The notes beneath the pieces are model-generated. The model was not told where the DNA came from and did not search any database. It worked only from the letters and a program-made list of their open reading frames with translations. Positions 59,282-64,000 of a stretch of DNA of 64,000 nt are shown one piece after another. The translations under genes and the position numbers were made by a program. Within the stretch, counting starts at the first letter, position 1. Every line of letters starts with the position of its first letter. Source of the stretch: Rhizobium gallicum bv. gallicum R602sp (GTDB taxonomy: Bacteria > Pseudomonadota > Alphaproteobacteria > Rhizobiales > Rhizobiaceae). The DNA lies in contig NZ_CP006877.1 in NCBI RefSeq assembly GCF_000816845.1, forward strand, positions 3,846,501 through 3,910,500, written 5' to 3'.

Positions 59282-59782
59282 ATGAAACGCGTCAGCATTC
59301 TCTTTGTTTGCATGGGCAATATCTGCCGCTCTCCGCTCGCCGAAGGCGTTTTCGCTCATATTGCAAGGGAGAGCGGTCTTGCCGATCGGTTCAAGATCGA
59401 TTCAGCAGGTACCGGCGGCTGGCATCAAGGCAAACAGCCCGATAGACGCTCGATCGCAATCGCACGAGCCCACGGCATCGACATTACAGGGCAACGTGCC
59501 CGCCGTGTGCGCCTTGAGGATTTGGAAGAGTTCGATCTTGTCCTCGCGATGGACCGCGCCAATATTGCCGAGCTTCGCGCGATGGCGCCCGGCGCAGGCA
59601 ACATAACGCTTTTCGGTGATACCGCGCTTCAGACTGGCGAAGATATTCCGGACCCCTACTTTGGTGGCCCGGAAGGCTTCGAATTGATCTATACGAGGCT
59701 TTTGACCGGCTGCATCGCATTGGTGGACAAGTTCGGCGCCGACCAAGCCTCGCTCAGCGGGAACACTTCTTCCGTCAGATAG
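59282..59782 (+). CDS. Low-molecular-weight protein tyrosine phosphatase
   Basis: This 166-residue phosphatase has the phosphate loop [14 protein letters not shown] (C-x5-R, nucleophile Cys about residue 10) and the general-acid Asp in [13 protein letters not shown]. It dephosphorylates tyrosine in cytoplasmic or surface-polysaccharide regulatory proteins, target unknown. ATG 59282 is the family start; the open frame from 58922 overlaps phhB. The 3' end overlaps the convergent thpR by 94 nt. Confidence 0.92.
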   Translation: MKRVSILFVCMGNICRSPLAEGVFAHIARESGLADRFKIDSAGTGGWHQGKQPDRRSIAIARAHGIDITGQRARRVRLEDLEEFDLVLAMDRANIAELRAMAPGAGNITLFGDTALQTGEDIPDPYFGGPEGFELIYTRLLTGCIALVDKFGADQASLSGNTSSVR

Positions 59783-60282
59783 GGCCCGCCACCGACCGAT
59801 TCGCGCGAAGAAAGCAGCACGAAGCGTGGAACGGTGAAGGACGATGTCTGGAAATTGCCTCGGCTGGAAAGGTAGTGGACGACGTCATCGACGCGCGAGG
59901 ACTTCATCCGCGCCAGCGTCACATGCGGGGTAAATTTTCGGGGATCCGGCGGCAGGCCGATCCGCTGGCAGATGCGCTCGAGTTCAGCCTGTAGCGCATA
60001 CATTTCCGGCGAGGGCGAGACGCCTGCCCAGACGGAATGCGGCTTCTTCGAGCCGAAAGAGCCTATGCCGTCAAGGCGGATCTGAAATTCGGGCCGATCG
60101 ATCCGGTCCAGGCGCTCAACGATCTCGTCAGCAGTGCGTCCATCGACATCGCCGATGAAGCGCAGCGTGATGTGGTAGTTCTCCACATCGATCCATCTTG
60201 CACCGGGAAGACCACCGCGCAGCAATGAAAGGCTCATCGCCGCATTGCGCGGAATTTCGAGGGCGGTAAACAGTCTCGGCAT
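59689..60282 (-). CDS. thpR: RNA 2',3'-cyclic phosphodiesterase ThpR
   Basis: This 197-residue 2H phosphoesterase has the paired catalytic motifs HITLRFIGDVD (about residue 38) and HVTLARMK (about 124). MPRLFTALEIPRNAAMSLSLLRGGLPGARWIDVENYHI is the family N-terminus. The ATG at 60282 fits. The last part ([15 protein letters not shown]) lies on the antisense of the phosphatase 3' end and is longer than usual in the family. Confidence 0.9.
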   Translation of the reverse strand: MPRLFTALEIPRNAAMSLSLLRGGLPGARWIDVENYHITLRFIGDVDGRTADEIVERLDRIDRPEFQIRLDGIGSFGSKKPHSVWAGVSPSPEMYALQAELERICQRIGLPPDPRKFTPHVTLARMKSSRVDDVVHYLSSRGNFQTSSFTVPRFVLLSSRESVGGGPYLTEEVFPLSEAWSAPNLSTNAMQPVKSLV

Positions 60283-60350
60283 GACGAGCACTCCCCGAAT
60301 CTTTTGCACGTGCTCACACGGAATCACGCATTCGCCACCCGCGCAAGCCC

Positions 60351-60995
60351 CTATTTCTTCACAGTAGAAATCGTCCCGATGAATTCCGTGACAGCCGGTT
60401 CCATCTTCTGAACCATGACATCAATGCCCTTGGCGTTCGGATGCATTCCATCGTCCAGCTTCAAACTGGTGTCCATCACGACACCGTCAAGGAAAAAAGG
60501 ATAAAGCGGAACCCGATGTTTTTCCGCGAGTTTTTGGTAGATTGGATTGAAACGCGCAGCATAGTCCCCACCCATGTTCGGTGGCGCCATCATGCCCACG
60601 AGCAGCACGGCGATGCCGCGATCCTTTAGCCGGGCAATCATCGCGTCCAAGTTCTTTTCGCTCTCTTCCGGGGCAATACCGCGCAACGCGTCGTTGGCCC
60701 CAAGCTCCAAGATGACGCCGTTGGTGCCATCGGGGACCGACCAATCGATTCGCGCCAGCCCACCGGTCGTCGTGTCCCCGGAAACGCCGGCATTGCCGAT
60801 CGAAACATCGACGCCTTTGGCCTTCAAGGCCGCTTGCAGCTTCTCCGGAAAGCCGTCGCCGGGCGGCAATTGGTAGCCTGCCATCAGGCTGTCGCCGAAG
60901 CCGACAAGGTTGATCGTCGCAGCATTGGCACTCGTCCCGAAAATCAACGAAGCGGCAATGACAGCGATGTGAAGCGCGGCAACTTTAAATCTCAT
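60351..60995 (-). CDS. tesA: Arylesterase / acyl-CoA thioesterase TesA-like (GDSL)
   Basis: This 214-residue SGNH/GDSL hydrolase has a signal peptide (about residues 1-25, ending TSANAA) and the nucleophile Ser in VGFGDSLMAGYQL. ELGANDALRGI is block III, and the Asp-x-x-His pair is DDGMHPNAKG. It hydrolyses acyl thioesters or esters in the periplasm. Divergence from ybbA (54-nt gap) matches the tesA-ybbAP arrangement of other bacteria. A longer open frame to 61781 is antisense to ybbA. Confidence 0.93.
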   Translation of the reverse strand: MRFKVAALHIAVIAASLIFGTSANAATINLVGFGDSLMAGYQLPPGDGFPEKLQAALKAKGVDVSIGNAGVSGDTTTGGLARIDWSVPDGTNGVILELGANDALRGIAPEESEKNLDAMIARLKDRGIAVLLVGMMAPPNMGGDYAARFNPIYQKLAEKHRVPLYPFFLDGVVMDTSLKLDDGMHPNAKGIDVMVQKMEPAVTEFIGTISTVKK

Positions 60996-61049
60996 GCTGC
61001 TTTCCCTAGATTGGCAAGGTCTTTGCAATTCATATAGGGCGATTTTCTT

Positions 61050-61757
61050 TTGGCAAAAACCATCATCGAGCTCAAGCAGGCAGATTTGACGCTGGGCAAT
61101 GCGGCAGCCTCCGTTCATGTCTTGAAGGGTATCGACCTTTCGGTCGCCGCCGGCGAGTCGGTCGGCATCGTCGGTCCGTCCGGCTCGGGAAAGTCCACGC
61201 TGCTGATGGTCCTCGCCGGCCTTGAGAGGCTCGATAGCGGCGAGATCAATATAAACGACACGCCGTTGCACGCCCTCAGCGAAGATCAGGTCGCCGATTT
61301 CCGTGGCCGCAATATCGGCATCGTCTTCCAGTCGTTCCATCTGATCGCCAATATGACGGCACTTGAAAACGTCGCAGTCCCGCTTGAACTCGCAAACGTG
61401 CAAAACCCCTTCGACATCGCCCGTCGCGAGTTGAAATCGGTCGGGCTCGGCGAGCGGCTTCGTCACTACCCGGGCCAGCTTTCGGGCGGCGAACAGCAGC
61501 GCGTCGCCATTGCGCGCGCTCTTGCGCCTTCGCCAGCCCTCCTCATCGCCGACGAACCGACCGGTAATCTCGACACCGATACCGGCCGCCAGATCGCCGA
61601 TCTGCTCTTTTCCAAGCAGGCCGAACGCGGCATGACACTGCTGCTCGTCACGCATGACGTCTCGCTTGCCAATCGCTGCTCGCGGCAGATCAAAGTCCGT
61701 TCCGGCAAGATCGAAGGCGATAGCGCGTCGCGCCATTCCGAAGCGGCCATCGCATGA
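61050..61757 (+). CDS. ybbA: ABC transporter ATP-binding protein YbbA (MacB/LolD type)
   Basis: This 235-residue ABC ATPase has Walker A in GIVGPSGSGKSTLLMVLAG, signature LSGGEQQRVAIARAL and Walker B LLIADEPTGNLDTD. The start is TTG at 61050 (MAKTIIELKQ). The LolD/MacB family moves lipoproteins or peptides out of the inner membrane. The stop overlaps the permease ATG (ATGA), so they form one unit. Confidence 0.92.
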   Translation: MAKTIIELKQADLTLGNAAASVHVLKGIDLSVAAGESVGIVGPSGSGKSTLLMVLAGLERLDSGEININDTPLHALSEDQVADFRGRNIGIVFQSFHLIANMTALENVAVPLELANVQNPFDIARRELKSVGLGERLRHYPGQLSGGEQQRVAIARALAPSPALLIADEPTGNLDTDTGRQIADLLFSKQAERGMTLLLVTHDVSLANRCSRQIKVRSGKIEGDSASRHSEAAIA

Positions 61758-64000
61758 AGCTCGTCGCCCCGCGCACCGCACTTGCCTTCCGCCTTGCCCT
61801 TCGCGAACTGCGCGGCGGTTTCAGGGGCTTTTACATCTTCCTTGCCTGTATCGCACTCGGCACCGGTGCGATCGCCGCCGTCAATTCCATCTCGCAGTCG
61901 ATCACCGACTCGATCGCCTCCCAGGGCCAGGAACTGCTCGCCGGTGACGTCCGCTTCGAGCTGAACAACCGTGAAGCAACCCAGCCGGAGATGAATTTCC
62001 TGCGCGGCCTCGGCCAGGTTTCCATCTCAACCGGTCTTCGTTCCATGGCACGAAAGCCAGATGGGTCGGATCAAGCGCTCGTTGAGGTCAAGTCGGTGGA
62101 TGATGCCTATCCGCTCTATGGCAAATTCACGGCCGAACCGGATTACCCCCTTTCGGCTCTGCTTTCGGATCAGAACGGAACCTATGGCGCCGTTGCAGCA
62201 CCTCTCCTGCTGGAGCGGCTCGGTCTTGCAGTCGGCGACGAGATACTGCTCGGCAATGCCACCCTCAGCATCACCGGCACGGTGAAGACCGAGCCGGACG
62301 CGCTTTCAGAAGGTTTCGGATTTGCGCCACGGCTGGTGGTCAGCCGCCAGGCGCTCGTTGCTTCCGGACTGATCCAGACCGGCAGCCTCGTCGAGCATGT
62401 CTACAAGATCAGGCTCGATGCCCGCTCCGAGCGCGGAAGCGTGCGCGACCGCGCCACCAGGGAGTTCCCATCGGCGGGCTGGTCGATCCGAACCAGCGAC
62501 CGCGCGGCCCCGTCTCTCACCGAAAATATTACCCGCTTCTCGCAATTCCTGACGCTCGTCGGCCTTACCGCACTCATCGTCGGCGGTGTCGGCGTCGCCA
62601 ACGCCGTGCGGGCCTTTCTGGATGCGAAGCGCACGACGATCGCGACGTTCAAATGCCTGGGGGCACCTGCTGGCGTCGTCGTCCTCGTTTATCTCTTCCA
62701 GATTGCGATCATCGCATTCGCCGGCATCATGGTCGGCCTCGTCATCGGCGCCTTGTCGCCGATGCTTGCCGCGCAATTCCTGGCACAATTCCTGCCGGTC
62801 TCCACCGAACCGACGCTCTACCCGGACGCGCTGCTACTAGCCGCACTCTTCGGCATCCTGACGACGCTCGCCTTCGCTATCATGCCGCTCGGCCATGCCC
62901 GGGAAGTGCCTGCAACTGCGCTCTTCCGAGAACAGGGTTTCGAGGCACGCCGCCTGCCCTCGTTGCCTTACATCTTGCTGGCCGCTCTCTTCATGGCTGC
63001 GCTTGCCGGTCTTGCGATCGTTACCGCCTATGACCGATACATCGCCGTCATCTTCGTCGGCGCGATTGTCTTTGCCTTCGTCATCTTGCGCGCCGTTGCA
63101 GCACTGATCGCCTGGCTCGCCAGGCGCAGCCCGCGTGTCAATTCACCAGCGCTCCGGCTTGCAATCGGCAACATCCATCGCCCTGGCGCACTGACGCCGT
63201 CCGTCGTCCTCTCGCTCGGCCTCGGCCTCGCGCTATTGGTCACCTTGACGCTCATCGACGGCAACCTGCGCCGACAATTGACCGGCCGCATGGCAAACGG
63301 CGCGCCGAATTTCTTCTTCGTCGACATTCAGAGCGCCGAGGTCGAAAACTTCCGAAATCTGATCAGCCGGCAGGCGCCGGAAGGCAAGCTCGTGGAAGTG
63401 CCGATGCTGCGGGGCCGCATCCTGGCGCTGAACGGCAAGGACGTGACCAAGATCCAGGTGCCGCCCGGCGGCCAATGGGTGCTGCGCGGCGACCGCGGCA
63501 TCACCTATTCCCAGACGGTACCGGAAAACGCCTCGCTGACAGAGGGAAGCTGGTGGCCACAGGACTACAGCGGCGAACCGCTGGTCTCCTTCTCCTCGGA
63601 AGAAGCCAGGGAACTTGGCCTCAAAATCGGCGATACCGTCACTGTGAATGTGCTCGGCCGCAACCTGACGGCCAGGATCGCGAACCTGCGGAAAGTCGAG
63701 TGGGAATCGCTATCGATCAATTTCGTCATGGTCTTCTCGCCGAATACCTTCCGCGGCGCTCCGCATGCTTGGCTGGCAACGCTGACCGATCCCTCGGCGA
63801 GCCCGGCCGTAGAAGCGGCTATCCTGAAATCCGTGACCAATACGTATCCGACGATCACCAGCGTGCGCGTCAAGGACGCTATCGATATTGTCAATACGCT
63901 GGTCGCGCAGCTCGCAACCGCGATCCGCGCCGCGGCCTCCGTTGCGCTCATCTCCTCCGTTCTCGTGCTTGCCGGCGCGCTTGCCGCCGGCAACCGGGCC
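61754..64000 (+). CDS. ybbP: FtsX-like ABC permease YbbP (3' end outside window)
   Basis: This frame stays open from an ATG at 61754 to the right edge (749 codons). It begins LALRELRGGFRGFYIFLACIALGTGAIAAVNSISQSI, the first FtsX-type membrane segment, followed by a large periplasmic domain. Membrane blocks appear at LTLVGLTALIVGGVGVANAVRAFLDAKRTTIATFKCLGAP, at LYLFQIAIIAFAGIMVGLVIGAL-like residues (seen as VYLFQIAIIAFAGIMVGLV), and again near the C-terminus. It is the permease partner of YbbA. The substrate is unknown. Confidence 0.92.
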   Translation, partial: MKLVAPRTALAFRLALRELRGGFRGFYIFLACIALGTGAIAAVNSISQSITDSIASQGQELLAGDVRFELNNREATQPEMNFLRGLGQVSISTGLRSMARKPDGSDQALVEVKSVDDAYPLYGKFTAEPDYPLSALLSDQNGTYGAVAAPLLLERLGLAVGDEILLGNATLSITGTVKTEPDALSEGFGFAPRLVVSRQALVASGLIQTGSLVEHVYKIRLDARSERGSVRDRATREFPSAGWSIRTSDRAAPSLTENITRFSQFLTLVGLTALIVGGVGVANAVRAFLDAKRTTIATFKCLGAPAGVVVLVYLFQIAIIAFAGIMVGLVIGALSPMLAAQFLAQFLPVSTEPTLYPDALLLAALFGILTTLAFAIMPLGHAREVPATALFREQGFEARRLPSLPYILLAALFMAALAGLAIVTAYDRYIAVIFVGAIVFAFVILRAVAALIAWLARRSPRVNSPALRLAIGNIHRPGALTPSVVLSLGLGLALLVTLTLIDGNLRRQLTGRMANGAPNFFFVDIQSAEVENFRNLISRQAPEGKLVEVPMLRGRILALNGKDVTKIQVPPGGQWVLRGDRGITYSQTVPENASLTEGSWWPQDYSGEPLVSFSSEEARELGLKIGDTVTVNVLGRNLTARIANLRKVEWESLSINFVMVFSPNTFRGAPHAWLATLTDPSASPAVEAAILKSVTNTYPTITSVRVKDAIDIVNTLVAQLATAIRAAASVALISSVLVLAGALAAGNRA

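Noticed and set aside
60996..61781. Extension of the TesA frame to 61781
   Set aside because: Antisense to ybbA with its Walker motifs; a signal peptide begins at 60995.

Overview
The window reads as core chromosome of an alphaproteobacterium of the order Hyphomicrobiales (Rhizobiales), most likely Rhizobiaceae (Rhizobium/Agrobacterium-like). The grounds are the gene content and order: an atpHAGDC operon without atpBEF next to priA, the mdh-sucCDAB-lpdA and sdhCDAB TCA-cycle blocks, hemCD followed by a mitofilin-like gene, an IalB-family protein, an Omp19-like lipoprotein, and high GC with GC-rich third codon positions. No rRNA, tRNA, insertion sequence, prophage, integron or CRISPR array was found.

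Layout. 1-2.4 kb: a soxR fragment (cut by the left edge), a SoxR-type operator/promoter, an FMN reductase and an acyltransferase. 2.4-7.5 kb (minus): F1 ATP synthase operon atpH-A-G-D-[79-aa zinc-ribbon ORF]-C with a terminator. 7.8-14 kb: small membrane protein, priA, a glycerolipid acyltransferase, xerC and a TraB/GumN protein. 14.1-25 kb (minus): mdh-sucC-sucD-sucA-YciI-sucB, then a secreted protein, an SDR, a broken LysE remnant and lpdA. 25.1-30.8 kb (minus): zapE, an Omp19-like lipoprotein, sdhCDAB. 31.1-35.1 kb: a His-rich exported protein under a CtrA-type box, facing a tsaD-gpsA-YciI-EVE-methyltransferase operon. 35.1-41.8 kb (plus): hemC-hemD-mitofilin-like-HemY-like, TerB-like, a glutamine amidotransferase, YggT and DUF167 genes. 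41.8-50.2 kb: ppa, a GNAT protein, typA, a PhoD phosphatase, an M3 peptidase, an unknown small gene and a LysE transporter. 50.4-56.1 kb: argG, an SDR, a second LysE transporter and a TrpXYZ-like ABC transporter. 56.2-64 kb: rlmN, ialB, ykvA, phhB, a low-molecular-weight tyrosine phosphatase, thpR, tesA and ybbA-ybbP (ybbP cut by the right edge).

How it fits together. Most of the window is respiratory and central carbon metabolism: malate dehydrogenase, 2-oxoglutarate dehydrogenase (E1/E2/E3), succinyl-CoA synthetase, succinate dehydrogenase and F1 ATPase, plus haem synthesis and translation maintenance (TsaD, RlmN, TypA). No defence island or obviously foreign block is visible. The most interesting material is small: an uncharacterised zinc-ribbon ORF translationally coupled between atpD and atpC, a near-ideal SoxR promoter with a 19-bp spacer, two perfect CtrA-type boxes (TTAA-N7-TTAAC) in front of uncharacterised genes, a 34-bp palindrome upstream of mdh, and a frameshifted LysE relic inside the suc-lpd cluster.
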